Origin: Acidobacteriota bacterium
Lineage (GTDB): Bacteria; Acidobacteriota; Blastocatellia; Pyrinomonadales; Pyrinomonadaceae
Assembly (NCBI GenBank): GCA_019242475.1
Contig: JAFAVK010000084.1
Coordinates: 1 to 40,268 of the forward strand
Length of the DNA: 40,268 nt
Direction of reading: 5' to 3'
Under the pieces are notes generated by a model that was not told where the DNA came from, ran no database searches, and saw nothing but the letters and a program-made list of their open reading frames with translations. Positions 1 through 10,317 of this stretch are shown in pieces (the first letter of the stretch is position 1; each line of letters opens with the position of its first letter). A program made the position numbers and the translations under genes.

Positions 1-50
1 TCTTGAACTTTCATGGCCCGCTCCACGGCGGCCTCCGAGTAGTACGGCAT
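1..50 (-). CDS. Transposase N-terminus (ISNCY/IS481-like), cut by window edge
   Basis: On the minus strand an ATG at 48-50 follows a strong AGGAGGA ribosome site and opens MPYYSEAAVERAMKVQ before leaving the window. I recall this opening from helix-turn-helix transposases of the ISNCY/IS481-like type found in many environmental bacteria. Only 16 codons are visible, so the assignment rests on that string, the strong start signal and the duplicated terminal-type motif behind it (98-141). No catalytic residues can be checked. Confidence 0.6.
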   Translation of the reverse strand, partial: MPYYSEAAVERAMKVQ

Positions 51-97
51 GGGCGCGTCCTCCTGCCCATAAGCCTTTACTCGTTACCGCCCGAAAG

Positions 98-141
98 CGG
101 ACATCTCATGTGCTACTGAGACCGGACATCTAATGTGCTAC
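98..141. repeat. Duplicated 19-bp motif at the end of the insertion sequence
   Basis: CGGACATCTCATGTGCTAC (98-116) recurs at 123-141 with one change (CGGACATCTAATGTGCTAC), 25 bp apart. The pair lies just upstream of the transposase start, where an insertion sequence would carry its terminal repeat. The right boundary of the element is therefore probably near 141. The opposite end is outside the window, so the inverted partner cannot be tested. Confidence 0.55.
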
Positions 142-162
142 CTACAGTTTCAAAGATTTAAG

Positions 163-191
163 TTGACGCGCGCCTGTTTTCCGTTTAATCT
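163..191 (+). promoter_or_regulatory. Sigma70-type promoter for the first PEP-CTERM gene
   Basis: TTGACG (163-168), a 17-bp spacer and TAATCT (186-191) match the -35/-10 consensus at 5/6 and 4/6 positions. The promoter sits 22 bp beyond the inferred end of the insertion sequence. Predicted initiation near 198 gives a 5' leader of about 180 nt before the ATG at 381. No riboswitch was recognised in the leader. Confidence 0.5.
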
Positions 192-380
192 CCCGGCCAC
201 CTCGCTTTCTGGAAAAACTTACCCATTGCTCATTTTTTTCTGGCAGGCCGGTGTCTAAGCCCTGACAGGACAGGCCGAGCAGTGAGTCCTCGGGACTCGA
301 ACCGCTCTTTTGCTCCGGTTCCTCGCGCTCACGCCGCGCAAAGGGAATCAAAAAATCTTTGACGGGGGATAGAGATCACC

Positions 381-1031
381 ATGTTCAGAAAAGCTTTGCT
401 CACGACCACAGCCGCCATCGCGATGTTCGCCCTGAGTTCGGTAGCGCGCGCCGACACCATCACCGTCGTCGGCAACGCCAACGGCACCCTTTCAAGGGCC
501 ACCGTCAGTACGACGTTCAACGACGCGACCAACACTTTCACCGTCACCGTCACCAACACGTCGCCCGCCGGCTCCACCATCACCGGCATCGGCTTCGATA
601 TCTTTAACGGCGACTTCAGCGGCAACAATTCGGCCGGCATCACCGGTTTTTCCAGCGCCAGCGCGGGCAACTTCAACTTCACCGACGGCGCGCTCGGCAA
701 CGTCCCGCAGTTCAACAGCGCCGTGCTCGACTTCGGCTTCACGACCGGCCCGAGCGGTAACTTCAACGGGGGCCAGGTCGCTAACGGCATCGCGCCGGGA
801 CAGAGCCTGACGTTCACAATCACCGGCGCGGGCTTCGGCAACGGGCTGACGGCCGCGCAGCTCTCCCAGGCCATCTACCTCCGCTGGCAGAACGTCCCCA
901 ACCCCGTGGGCAGTGACGTGGGCCACGGCGGCACCCCGAACACGGTTCCCGAGCCGATGACGATGCTCCTCTTCGGCTCCGGCCTGGCCGGCATCGCCGC
1001 CCGCGCGCGCCGCCGCACGAAGAAAGCCTAA
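381..1031 (+). CDS. PEP-CTERM sorted secreted protein 1
   Basis: A 216-residue exported protein. It has an N-terminal signal peptide (basic start, hydrophobic stretch to about residue 22, cleavage near ARA-DT) and a Gly/Asn/Thr/Phe-rich beta-type body with no cysteine. The C-terminus is VPEP, then a hydrophobic segment (TMLLFGSGLAGIA) and an Arg/Lys cluster. In the PEP-CTERM/exosortase family that tripartite tail directs sorting to the outer surface, usually with exopolysaccharide. No exosortase is in the window. The start has GGGGGA about 12 nt upstream. The molecular role of the body is unknown. Confidence 0.85.
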   Translation: MFRKALLTTTAAIAMFALSSVARADTITVVGNANGTLSRATVSTTFNDATNTFTVTVTNTSPAGSTITGIGFDIFNGDFSGNNSAGITGFSSASAGNFNFTDGALGNVPQFNSAVLDFGFTTGPSGNFNGGQVANGIAPGQSLTFTITGAGFGNGLTAAQLSQAIYLRWQNVPNPVGSDVGHGGTPNTVPEPMTMLLFGSGLAGIAARARRRTKKA

Positions 1032-1068
1032 GCCTTAACAATTCGGGGCCGCACCCGTCGAGCAAAGC

Positions 1069-1110
1069 GAGGCCGGGGAACGAATCGTTCGTTCCCCGGC
1101 CTTTAAATTT
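1069..1110 (+). terminator. Rho-independent terminator after PEP-CTERM gene 1
   Basis: A perfect 14-bp GC-rich stem (1071-1084 with 1088-1101, GGCCGGGGAACGAA / complement) with a very tight TCG loop is followed by a T-rich tract (CTTTAAATTT). Confidence 0.75.
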
Positions 1111-1262
1111 ATGTCTGGAAGAGAGTCCCGATTTACAGTTTCCCACGAGCATAGGACAAGGTTGCACCCCGCAAAGTTGGGGAGTCCTCCTTGCCAGGTA
1201 AGCAGAGTGTTTCCGACGCCCCTTTCACCGTTCGAGAGAAGTTTTCAAGGAGGCCCGCAAGT

Positions 1263-1976
1263 ATGAGTACCCGTTCCAGAAACCTTTTGCTGAGTGCCGC
1301 CGCCGTGCTCTTCGTCGCCCTCACCGCTTCACAGGCACGCGCCGACATCATCTACCTGCCGAACGCGACCGCCCCCTCGGGCGGCGTCGGCCACCAGCCC
1401 GAGTCCATCCTCTCCGTCCAGTCGCCGGGCAGCACCAGCAACGCCGCCGGCGGGGTGAGCTGGAACGGCAGCAAGGACGTGCGCTCGGGCGACGCCAAGA
1501 ACGGCGAGCACACCAAGACGCTGAGCTTCGCGCAGGCCGGCATCACCAACGCCGGCGAGCTGCGCATCTTCATGGACACGGAAGACCCGGACAACGACCT
1601 GACCCTGAATCAACTCGTGTTGACGGCCTACGGCTCGAACGGGCAGATACTATTCCAGGGCTCCCTGGCCGCGCCCATCCACTTCGGTAACGAGCAGAAC
1701 GGGCAGGGGCACGGCGACCGCGTCTTCGCCCTCGACGCCAACCAGGCGGCGCTGCTCCAGGCGGCCTTCGCGGCGAACCCGAACCTGCGCCTCGGCCTCT
1801 TCGCCAGCACGAGCGACGACACGGGCTCTTTCACCAACTTCAAGCTCGGGCAAGGCCCTGCGGCCGTCCCCGAGCCGGCGACCATGCTCCTTTTCGGCTC
1901 GGGCCTGGCCGGCATCGCCGCCCGCGCGCGGCGGCGGAGGTCGGCCGGCAAGGCTAAAAACGGCGGGAACGTCTGA
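1263..1976 (+). CDS. PEP-CTERM sorted secreted protein 2
   Basis: A 237-residue exported protein. I chose the ATG at 1263 over an in-frame upstream start because AAGGAGG lies about 10 nt before it and a clean signal peptide begins there (cleavage near ARA-DI). The body carries Asp-rich segments (for example DTEDPDNDL) that could bind calcium, but no family is recognised. The C-terminus is VPEPATMLLFGSGLAGIAAR followed by an Arg/Lys tail. That tail is almost identical to the tail of the preceding protein, at the nucleotide level too. Export to the outer envelope through an unseen exosortase is inferred. Confidence 0.85.
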   Translation: MSTRSRNLLLSAAAVLFVALTASQARADIIYLPNATAPSGGVGHQPESILSVQSPGSTSNAAGGVSWNGSKDVRSGDAKNGEHTKTLSFAQAGITNAGELRIFMDTEDPDNDLTLNQLVLTAYGSNGQILFQGSLAAPIHFGNEQNGQGHGDRVFALDANQAALLQAAFAANPNLRLGLFASTSDDTGSFTNFKLGQGPAAVPEPATMLLFGSGLAGIAARARRRRSAGKAKNGGNV

Positions 1977-2014
1977 AAGGCTCGGGCCGTTTGGCCGCGA
2001 ACTGCCGGGAAATG

Positions 2015-2062
2015 AAGGGCCGGCCGGGGGTTCCGAACTCTCCCCGCCGGCCTTTCGTGTTA
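2015..2062 (+). terminator. Probable terminator after PEP-CTERM gene 2
   Basis: GGCCGGCCGGGG pairs with CCCCGCCGGCC across an 11-nt loop with a single bulge. CTTTCGTGTTAAAAATTT follows. Confidence 0.6.
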
Positions 2063-2072
2063 AAAATTTATC

Positions 2073-2101
2073 TTTACATTTTTTCTGGAAGTCGTTAAAT
2101 T
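2073..2101 (+). promoter_or_regulatory. Candidate promoter for PEP-CTERM gene 3
   Basis: TTTACA (2073-2078), a 17-bp spacer and TAAATT (2096-2101) form a plausible -35/-10 pair directly after the preceding terminator. The remaining stretch to the start codon at 2377 (about 275 nt) holds an 8-bp inverted repeat, AAGCCTTT / AAAGGCTT (2134-2141 with 2162-2169). I recognise nothing else there. Confidence 0.35.
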
Positions 2102-2376
2102 GCCTTCCACATTTCTGAAACTGTCGAAGAATTAAGCCTTTACTGGCAACATAAGCTTTTGAAAGGCTTGAATCCACAGGTAGTCGGCGGTTTGCCCCGG
2201 CCGGCTGCCCGTCATCGTCAGCTTTCGGATCACGGTCTTTTACGCGAACGGCGTCGGAAAGTGCGGTTTCCTTTCGCCTTCAGCAGTGAGCACGCCCCGC
2301 TCCTGCGTTTTGGCCGTCCCGTTTAGGTGAGTGCAAACGACAAGGTCTCGGAAAGGAACACGGAGGAACCCGATCA

Positions 2377-3090
2377 ATGATTAACCGAACTCTCGCGATG
2401 GTTAAACCGTTCGCACTCAGCATCTTCGCTGTCGCGCTTATCGCCCTCGCACAGGGCGAGGCGCGCGCCGACGAGGTCTTCATCGCTGGTTTCACTAACG
2501 GCTGTTTCGGCGTGGCCTGCGCGCCCGGCGCGTCCGCCACGTCCGGCGGGCTGACCTACAGCAACTCGACCTTCTCGGGCACGACCGCCAACGGCTTCCG
2601 CGCCCTCGGCGGCAACGCGAACCCCGGGTCGAACTTCAACAATCTCGGCTCGATCTCCCTGAGCACGGCGCCACAGACCTACAACACGCCGTTCACGCTT
2701 CAGGTGACGTTCACCGCCCCGCAGGGCATCACCGGTTCGAACTCGGCGACATTCACGGCCCTGATTACCGGCACCGTGAGGAGCGACAACACGGGCGGCG
2801 TCTTCGTCGATTTCAACAACACGCCCATCACGTTCACCTTCCACGACACGAACTGCGAGCCCAACCCCGAGGCGCAGCCCCCTTCAGCGGGACAGACCAC
2901 CTGCGGCAACGGCTCGTTCAACTTCGCCGTCAACGACATAGCGATTGATCCGGGTCAGACCGTCTCGGTCACCGGCCAGATTACGGGCGCACAGCAGTCC
3001 ACGGTGCCCGAGCCCGCGACGATGGTTCTGCTCGGCACGGGCCTGACCGGCATCGCAGCCGCCGCCCGCCGCCGTCGCAACCGGAAGTAG
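2377..3090 (+). CDS. PEP-CTERM sorted secreted protein 3
   Basis: A 237-residue exported protein with a signal peptide ending near ARA-DE. The body is rich in Ser/Thr/Gly/Asn and contains four cysteines after the signal peptide, in two close pairs (CFGVAC and CEPN...TTC), which could form disulfides outside the cell. The tail is VPEPATMVLLGTGLTGIAAA followed by a basic cluster, the PEP-CTERM sorting signal. AGGAGGA-like sequence (GGAGGAACC) precedes the ATG. The body differs from its two neighbours, so this is a set of unlike cargos sharing a sorting tail rather than a recent triplication of whole genes. Confidence 0.85.
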   Translation: MINRTLAMVKPFALSIFAVALIALAQGEARADEVFIAGFTNGCFGVACAPGASATSGGLTYSNSTFSGTTANGFRALGGNANPGSNFNNLGSISLSTAPQTYNTPFTLQVTFTAPQGITGSNSATFTALITGTVRSDNTGGVFVDFNNTPITFTFHDTNCEPNPEAQPPSAGQTTCGNGSFNFAVNDIAIDPGQTVSVTGQITGAQQSTVPEPATMVLLGTGLTGIAAAARRRRNRK

Positions 3091-3124
3091 ATTTCCTCCG
3101 AACCTCTGGAACGAGAGTTCCTGG

Positions 3125-3160
3125 AAAAGCCGGGTCGGGCGCGTGCCCGACCCGGCTTTT
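3125..3160 (+). terminator. Strong terminator after PEP-CTERM gene 3
   Basis: AAAAGCCGGGTCGGGC and its complement form a 16-bp stem with a GCGT loop, ending in TTTT. This closes the PEP-CTERM block. Confidence 0.85.
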
Positions 3161-3438
3161 CTCTTCCACAGACGGCCTTCCATAAGCCCGAAAAATATTT
3201 TCCGAAAGTTAAAGATTTTTCTGGAGGACAAAACACATTCAACATTTATGGGAGATACAACAAAACGGAAGCTCGGCGAGGCGGTTGGCGTAAGCGGCAG
3301 GACGGAGGGGCGGTGAAGAGGCGCGGACAGCGCCCTTTTTTATTTTGGCCCTTTTCCCGACTGGCCCGCGCCCAAGTCTCTGCCGCCCGCGGCCTCCCTC
3401 ATCTCCCGTACACAGAGTCCGTGCTATCATCTGGCCGC
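3161..3438 (+). other. Non-genic stretch between PEP-CTERM block and nnr
   Basis: No convincing gene. It holds a TTTTTCTGGA motif also found before the PEP-CTERM genes (CTGG at 3221). A 22-codon ATG frame (3248-3316) lacks a well-placed ribosome site. A short GGCGC/GCGCC hairpin (3320-3334) is followed by six T. A small RNA of about 100 nt ending there is possible but unproven. Confidence 0.35.
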
Positions 3439-5157
3439 GTGAGAAAGATCGTGACGGCAGCCGAGATGCGCGAGATCGACCGCCTGACCACAGAGCGGTA
3501 CGCCGTCCCTTCCCTGCTGCTGATGGAGTCGGCCGCCTCCGCCGCCGCGCGCGAGATTGTCTCGCTCCTCCCCAAGCCTCTCGAAGTCTCCGACGTGATA
3601 GTCCTCTGCGGCCGCGGCAACAACGGCGGCGACGGCGCGGCCCTCGCCCGCCAGCTCTTCCTCTCGGGCGCGCAGGTCACCGTCGCCCTCTTCGGCCGGG
3701 TCGAGGAGGCCAAAGGCGACGCCCGCGTCAACTTCGAAATCGCCCGCGCTCTCTCCGGAGGCGGCGCGTTCAGAGAGACGGGGCTGGACGATACCGGCAC
3801 ACTGAGCTACTTCGCGGGCTCCCCGGGCGTCCTCTTTTTCTACGAATGCACGACGTTAAAGGAGTGGGAGCACGTCCTCTATCACCAGTCCCTCCAGCCC
3901 TTCGACCTCGTCGTGGACGCGCTCTTCGGGACGGGGCTGACGCGCCCCCTCGAAGGTCTGAACGCGAAGATGGTCGCCTTCATCAACCGGACGCTCGACG
4001 CGCGCGACGACGCCGGACGGGAGACCCCGCTCGTCTTGGCGCTCGACCTCCCTTCGGGCCTCGACGCAGACTCGGGCGAGCCCATCGGCCCCGCGGCGCG
4101 CGCCGACCTGACCGTCACCTTCACCGCGCCGAAGCCCGCCAACGCGCTCGCGCCGGCCTCGACGCTGGGCGGGCGGCTGGCCGTCGCGGACATCGGCTCG
4201 CCGCTCGGCCTGATTGACGAGGCGCCGTCGAAACTCTTCCTCGTCGAGGCACAGGACGCCGGCGTCTGGCTCAGGCGCACCCGGTACACGCCCGACTCTT
4301 ACAAGAACACGCACGGTCACGCCTTCGTCGTCGCCGGCTCGCGCGGGATGACGGGCGCGGCCGTGCTCTGCGCCGACGCGGCGATGGCGTCGGGCGCGGG
4401 GCTCGTCACGCTCGCCTCGCCCGAATCGGCGCTGCCTGCCGTCGCGCCGCGCCTGATGCCGGAAGTGATGACGGCCCCTTTGCAGGAGACCGAGACGGGC
4501 AGCGTCAGCGCCGAGGCTTACGAGCAGTTCGAGGGGCTTTCGGGGCGCGCGACGGTCGTCGCAGTCGGCTGCGGCCTTTCGCGCGAGCAGGAGTCAACGC
4601 GCCGCTTCGTGCGCGCGTGCGTCGAGCGCCGCCGCACGCCGCTCGTCATCGACGCCGACGGGTTGAACGCGCTCTCGCCCTGGCCCGAAGAGTTGAAGGG
4701 CACGCCGGAGGCGCCCGTCGTCCTGACGCCGCACGAGGGCGAGATGCTCCGACTGCTCGGCGCCTCCGAGCCTTCGGCGCTTGATGAAAGGGCGCGGGTC
4801 GTGGCGGAGTTCGCCTCGGCGCACGGCCTCTTCGTCGTCCTCAAAGGCACGCGCACGCTGGTCGCCGCGCCGGACGGCCGCGTCTTCGTCAACCCGACGG
4901 GCAACGCCGGCTTAGGCACGGCGGGCTCGGGCGACACGCTCACGGGAGTCATCACAGGCTTCCTCGCGCAGGAGTTCGGGGCGAAAGGAAGAGACCGAGA
5001 TGCGCTCGCGGCCGTGCTCGCAGCCGTCTACGTCGCGGGACTGGCGGGCGACCTCGCGGCGGGCGAGCTGGGCATGAGGACGATGGTCGCCTCAGACTTG
5101 AGAAGGTATTTGGGCGCCGCCGTGCGCGCGCTCGACCCGGAAGGAGAGAAGCCTTGA
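3439..5157 (+). CDS. nnr: Bifunctional NAD(P)H-hydrate epimerase / ADP-dependent dehydratase
   Basis: Repairs hydrated NAD(P)H: the N-terminal YjeF domain epimerises R- and S-NAD(P)HX and the C-terminal ribokinase-like domain dehydrates the S form using ADP. The epimerase domain shows AAEMREID at the start and GRGNNGGDG around residues 57-65. The dehydratase domain shows GHAFVVAGSRGMTGAA and, near the end, NAGLGTAGSGDTLTG, the nucleotide-binding signature. GTG at 3439 is chosen because family homology begins there; an earlier in-frame start would add 42 unrelated residues. About 30 extra residues (TGTLSYFAG to LQPFDL) widen the first domain. The gene overlaps tsaE by 4 nt, a common neighbour pair. 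Confidence 0.93.
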   Translation: MRKIVTAAEMREIDRLTTERYAVPSLLLMESAASAAAREIVSLLPKPLEVSDVIVLCGRGNNGGDGAALARQLFLSGAQVTVALFGRVEEAKGDARVNFEIARALSGGGAFRETGLDDTGTLSYFAGSPGVLFFYECTTLKEWEHVLYHQSLQPFDLVVDALFGTGLTRPLEGLNAKMVAFINRTLDARDDAGRETPLVLALDLPSGLDADSGEPIGPAARADLTVTFTAPKPANALAPASTLGGRLAVADIGSPLGLIDEAPSKLFLVEAQDAGVWLRRTRYTPDSYKNTHGHAFVVAGSRGMTGAAVLCADAAMASGAGLVTLASPESALPAVAPRLMPEVMTAPLQETETGSVSAEAYEQFEGLSGRATVVAVGCGLSREQESTRRFVRACVERRRTPLVIDADGLNALSPWPEELKGTPEAPVVLTPHEGEMLRLLGASEPSALDERARVVAEFASAHGLFVVLKGTRTLVAAPDGRVFVNPTGNAGLGTAGSGDTLTGVITGFLAQEFGAKGRDRDALAAVLAAVYVAGLAGDLAAGELGMRTMVASDLRRYLGAAVRALDPEGEKP

Positions 5158-5624
5158 ACGCCGCCGCCTCGGTGCAAACGGGCACGTGGACTTCGCACAA
5201 CCCCGAAGAGACTTTCGACGCCGGGCGCCGCGTCGGCGAGAGTTTGGCGGGCGGCGAGGTGTTGCTGCTGAGCGGCACGCTCGGCGCGGGCAAGACGGTC
5301 TTCACCAAGGGGCTCGCCGCCGGGCTCGGCCTCGACCCGGCCGAGGTCTCAAGCCCCTCGTTCACGCTCGTCAACCGCCACGCCGAGGGGCGCCTCGTCC
5401 TCTACCACCTCGACCTATACCGCCTGGCCGAAGGCCCCGCGTCCGCGCACGCCGTCGAACTGGACGAACTGCTCTCGGACGAGCGCGCCGTCATCGTCAT
5501 CGAGTGGGCCGAGCGCATGGGCCGCTACCGCCTGCCCCCGACCACCTGGCGCGTCCACATCGAAGGCGACGGCGAAGACCCGCGCCGCATCAACATCACG
5601 CGCGCGGCGGACTCCGAGAGTTAA
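5154..5624 (+). CDS. tsaE: tRNA threonylcarbamoyladenosine biosynthesis ATPase TsaE
   Basis: A 156-residue member of the TsaE (YjeE) family, the ATPase that drives TsaB-TsaD in making t6A37 of ANN-decoding tRNAs. A P-loop GTLGAGKT lies at residues 41-48, followed by SPSFTLVN and YHLDLYRL, and by VIEWAERMG near residues 118-126, all diagnostic of the family. It starts at TTG 5154, inside the TGA of nnr, with GGAGAG just upstream, so translation is probably coupled. Length is normal for the family. Confidence 0.93.
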   Translation: MNAAASVQTGTWTSHNPEETFDAGRRVGESLAGGEVLLLSGTLGAGKTVFTKGLAAGLGLDPAEVSSPSFTLVNRHAEGRLVLYHLDLYRLAEGPASAHAVELDELLSDERAVIVIEWAERMGRYRLPPTTWRVHIEGDGEDPRRINITRAADSES

Positions 5625-5681
5625 AGGCTCCGTGTTAAAGTTAAGCGACACAGAAAAGTCTTACATCAAGGAGAGAAGCAC

Positions 5682-6122
5682 ATGCCTTACTCAGAGATTC
5701 TTATCAAGCCGATGCGCGAAGACCTGACCCGGATAGGCGTCGAGGAGACGCGCACGCCGGAGCAGGTCGAGGAGGCCATCAACAACACGAAGGGCACGCT
5801 GCTCGTCGTCGTCAACTCCGTCTGCGGCTGCGCCGCGGGCAAGGCGCGCCCGGGCATAGCGATGGCGCTGCAAAACGCCGCGCGCCCCGACCGCGCCATC
5901 ACCGTCTTCGCCGGCGCCGACATCGAGGCCACGGCCAAGGCCCGCGAACACTTCGCGCCCTACCCGCCCTCCTCGCCCCAGATCGGCCTCTTCAAAGACG
6001 GCCAACTCGTCTTCATGCTCGAACGCCACCAGATCGAGAACCGCTTCGCCGAGCAGATCGCACAGGAACTGACCCAAGCCTTCGAACGCTTCTGTACCCC
6101 GGCCGGCGCGGCCACGGCGTAA
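5682..6122 (+). CDS. BrxA/BrxB-family bacilliredoxin-like protein
   Basis: A 146-residue thioredoxin-fold protein of the BrxA/BrxB (YphP/YqiW, DUF1094) family. The CGC active site is at residues 48-50 within VVVNSVCGCAAGKARPG, and the C-terminal part has FKDGQLVFMLERHQIE, as in the family. In Bacillus these proteins remove bacillithiol from oxidised proteins; whether this organism makes bacillithiol is not known from the window. AAGGAGAG lies 8 nt before the ATG. It is probably an independent unit 57 nt after tsaE. Confidence 0.88.
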   Translation: MPYSEILIKPMREDLTRIGVEETRTPEQVEEAINNTKGTLLVVVNSVCGCAAGKARPGIAMALQNAARPDRAITVFAGADIEATAKAREHFAPYPPSSPQIGLFKDGQLVFMLERHQIENRFAEQIAQELTQAFERFCTPAGAATA

Positions 6123-6128
6123 AGAAAG

Positions 6129-6205
6129 TGATGAACGATGAATGATGAGTGATGAATTAAAAGCGGCTTGTCTTTAATTCATCACTCATCATTCATCGTT
6201 CATCA
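6129..6205. repeat. Heptamer-based inverted repeat, TGATGAA family (copy 1)
   Basis: A perfect 33-bp stem (6129-6161 with 6173-6205) and an 11-nt loop AGCGGCTTGTC. The arms are tandem 7-bp units: TGATGAA, CGATGAA, TGATGAG, TGATGAA. It fills the gap between the bacilliredoxin gene and recG. A second copy with the same loop core AAGCGGCTTG is at 18705-18786. Confidence 0.9.
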
Positions 6206-6223
6206 TTCCTTCACTTCCCCCAA

Positions 6224-8581
<2,358 letters not shown>

Positions 8582-8592
8582 GTTTGATACCC

Positions 8593-8608
8593 GCTTCGCC
8601 GGCGAAGC
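8593..8608. repeat. 16-bp perfect palindrome after recG
   Basis: GCTTCGCCGGCGAAGC is fully self-complementary and lies 12 nt after the recG stop codon. There is no T-tract, so termination is uncertain. Confidence 0.4.
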
Positions 8609-8638
8609 TCCCGCTTGAACTCGCGGGCGGAATGTTAC

Positions 8639-9181
8639 ATGCTTGACGGCATGTATTGTCCGCATTGTGGCGACCAGAATGTTCAGGACGCTAAATTCTG
8701 CCGGGGCTGCGGCGAAGACCTGCGCCTGGTGTCGCAGGCCGTTACCAAGAGCCTGCCTTTGATGATCGCGCACAGGGTCGATGAGGCCATCGACCGGGGG
8801 CGGGGCGGCTGGCAGAGTTATCAGCTTTTCCGCCGGGAGCATCGTAAGGCTTACGGGCAGATTTTGATGGGATTGGCTTCGCTCTTCATCGTCGTCTGGA
8901 CTCTCATGCTCGGGCACGGCAGCGTCTCGTTCGCCGGCGGGTTCCTGCTGGTGATGACGATGACGCTCCTCTTCTCAGGGGTGCATGATATCTGGGTCAA
9001 GAGACGACGGGGGCGGGACGCGAGAGAGACGGGCGAGTTGCCGTCTTCGTTGAAGACAAAGGAACTGCCCGCAGCGCAGGAGAGGGTCGGGGTAAGCGTG
9101 ACCGAGTCCACCACCAGAGACTTAAAGGTCAGAGCCGCGCAGGGCCGGAGGGGCGAGGCTCGGAGGGACTTATCCGAATGA
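8639..9181 (+). CDS. Zinc-ribbon membrane protein
   Basis: A 180-residue protein of unknown function. It begins with a zinc ribbon, CPHCG...CRGCG, within its first 30 residues. A hydrophobic hairpin follows around residues 80-125 (LMGLASLFIVVWTLMLG and FAGGFLLVMTMTLLFSG), then a basic, probably cytosolic tail. The ATG at 8639 has GGGCGGA about 8 nt upstream; ATG 8651, exactly at the ribbon, and an upstream TTG at 8615 are alternatives. Its stop overlaps the next start (ATGA), and that protein also starts with a zinc ribbon, so the two are probably co-translated partners. Confidence 0.75.
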   Translation: MLDGMYCPHCGDQNVQDAKFCRGCGEDLRLVSQAVTKSLPLMIAHRVDEAIDRGRGGWQSYQLFRREHRKAYGQILMGLASLFIVVWTLMLGHGSVSFAGGFLLVMTMTLLFSGVHDIWVKRRRGRDARETGELPSSLKTKELPAAQERVGVSVTESTTRDLKVRAAQGRRGEARRDLSE

Positions 9182-10314
9182 TCAAGACACTGCAATGCCC
9201 TTCGTGTGGGGCGCCGCTGGAATACGACGAGGCGGGCGCGCGCGCGACGATGCGCTGCCACTTCTGCGACAGCACGGTGATGCTGCCCGAGCGCCCGCGG
9301 CCGCAGGTTCAACAGCAGAACATCCGCGTCTCGTTCGGGCGGCCGCGGCTCAGGTCAACGGGCTCGCCGAAGGCGGCGGTTTTCATCGTCCTCGCCGTCG
9401 TGCTGCTCGTCGGGGGCGGCATCGTCATCGGCGTCATCAACGCCGTCAGCCGCGCCGTCAGGGGCCTCCCGCCCTCGGCCGGCACGAACACGCGGACGGC
9501 CTTCAACCCGCCGAACGGTTCGCCGCGCGCGCCCGACCCGCAGCCCTTCTTCGGCAGCGAGGGCGTCGGCGCCGGCCGCTTCAAGGACGCGCGCAGCATC
9601 GCCGTGGACGCGCAGGGGCACATCTACGTCGGCGAGTACTCGGGCGGGCGCGTACAGGTCTTCGACTCCGCGGGCAAGTTCATGACGCAGTGGACGGTTG
9701 ACCCGAAGATGCCTCTGCGCGGGATGACGGCCGACCGGCGCGGCACCGTCTACGTCGTCCAGAAGGGCCAGATCAACAAGTACGAGGGGACGACGGGCAA
9801 GCCCCTCGGCGCCGTCGCCGGGGGAAGCTACGACGACGTGTGGGCGACGCCCGACGGCGGCCTCGTCGCCTTCGCGCGGCAGTCGCGCGACGACGTGGTG
9901 AAGATCGATTCGTCGGGCCAGGTCAGGCAGACCATCCAGGCGGCCGTCAGCGGCCAGACCGACCGCAGCGAGCTGAGCATCCGCGTCGCGGCCGACGGCA
10001 CGGGCAACGTCTACGCGCTCGGCGAGTTCAACAACGCGGTCTTCAAGTTCTCGCCCGACGGCCGCTTCCAGACGCGCTTCGGCGGCGACGGCGACGAGCC
10101 GGGGCTGTTCCGCGCGCCGGGCGCCATCGCCGTGGACAACCAGGGGCACGTCTACGTCGCCGACTTCAAGGGCGTCCAGGTCTTCGACCCGAACGGCCGC
10201 TACCTCGACCTCATCAAGGTGAAGGGCGCCGCCTCCGGCCTCGTCTTCAACGACAAGAACGAGCTGCTCGTCGTCGCGCGCACGGCCGTCTGGAAGTTCA
10301 ACGTCGGGAATTAA
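9178..10314 (+). CDS. Zinc-ribbon, single-span NHL-repeat beta-propeller protein
   Basis: A 378-residue protein. A zinc ribbon CPSCG...CHFC occupies residues 5-25. A transmembrane helix follows near 63-85 (AAVFIVLAVVLLVGGGIVIG), then a Pro/Asn linker, then NHL-type repeats from about residue 120. The clearest repeats are ARSIAVDAQGHIYVGEYSG and APGAIAVDNQGHVYVADFKG. NHL propellers usually bind proteins or ligands. The layout suggests a cytosolic metal-binding head and an external propeller. Partner and function are unknown. It overlaps the preceding zinc-ribbon gene by 4 nt. Confidence 0.8.
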   Translation: MIKTLQCPSCGAPLEYDEAGARATMRCHFCDSTVMLPERPRPQVQQQNIRVSFGRPRLRSTGSPKAAVFIVLAVVLLVGGGIVIGVINAVSRAVRGLPPSAGTNTRTAFNPPNGSPRAPDPQPFFGSEGVGAGRFKDARSIAVDAQGHIYVGEYSGGRVQVFDSAGKFMTQWTVDPKMPLRGMTADRRGTVYVVQKGQINKYEGTTGKPLGAVAGGSYDDVWATPDGGLVAFARQSRDDVVKIDSSGQVRQTIQAAVSGQTDRSELSIRVAADGTGNVYALGEFNNAVFKFSPDGRFQTRFGGDGDEPGLFRAPGAIAVDNQGHVYVADFKGVQVFDPNGRYLDLIKVKGAASGLVFNDKNELLVVARTAVWKFNVGN

Positions 10315-10317
10315 GAT

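Noticed and set aside
1133..1262. A cyclic-di-GMP (GEMM) riboswitch before PEP-CTERM gene 2
   Set aside because: GCAAAG and AGGTAAGC fragments occur, but the tetraloop-receptor arrangement and the GGGCAAACC segment are missing.
2134..2160. A sigma-54 promoter (TGGCAAC...GC) before PEP-CTERM gene 3
   Set aside because: The GG to GC spacing is 8 nt instead of 10, so it does not fit the -24/-12 rule.
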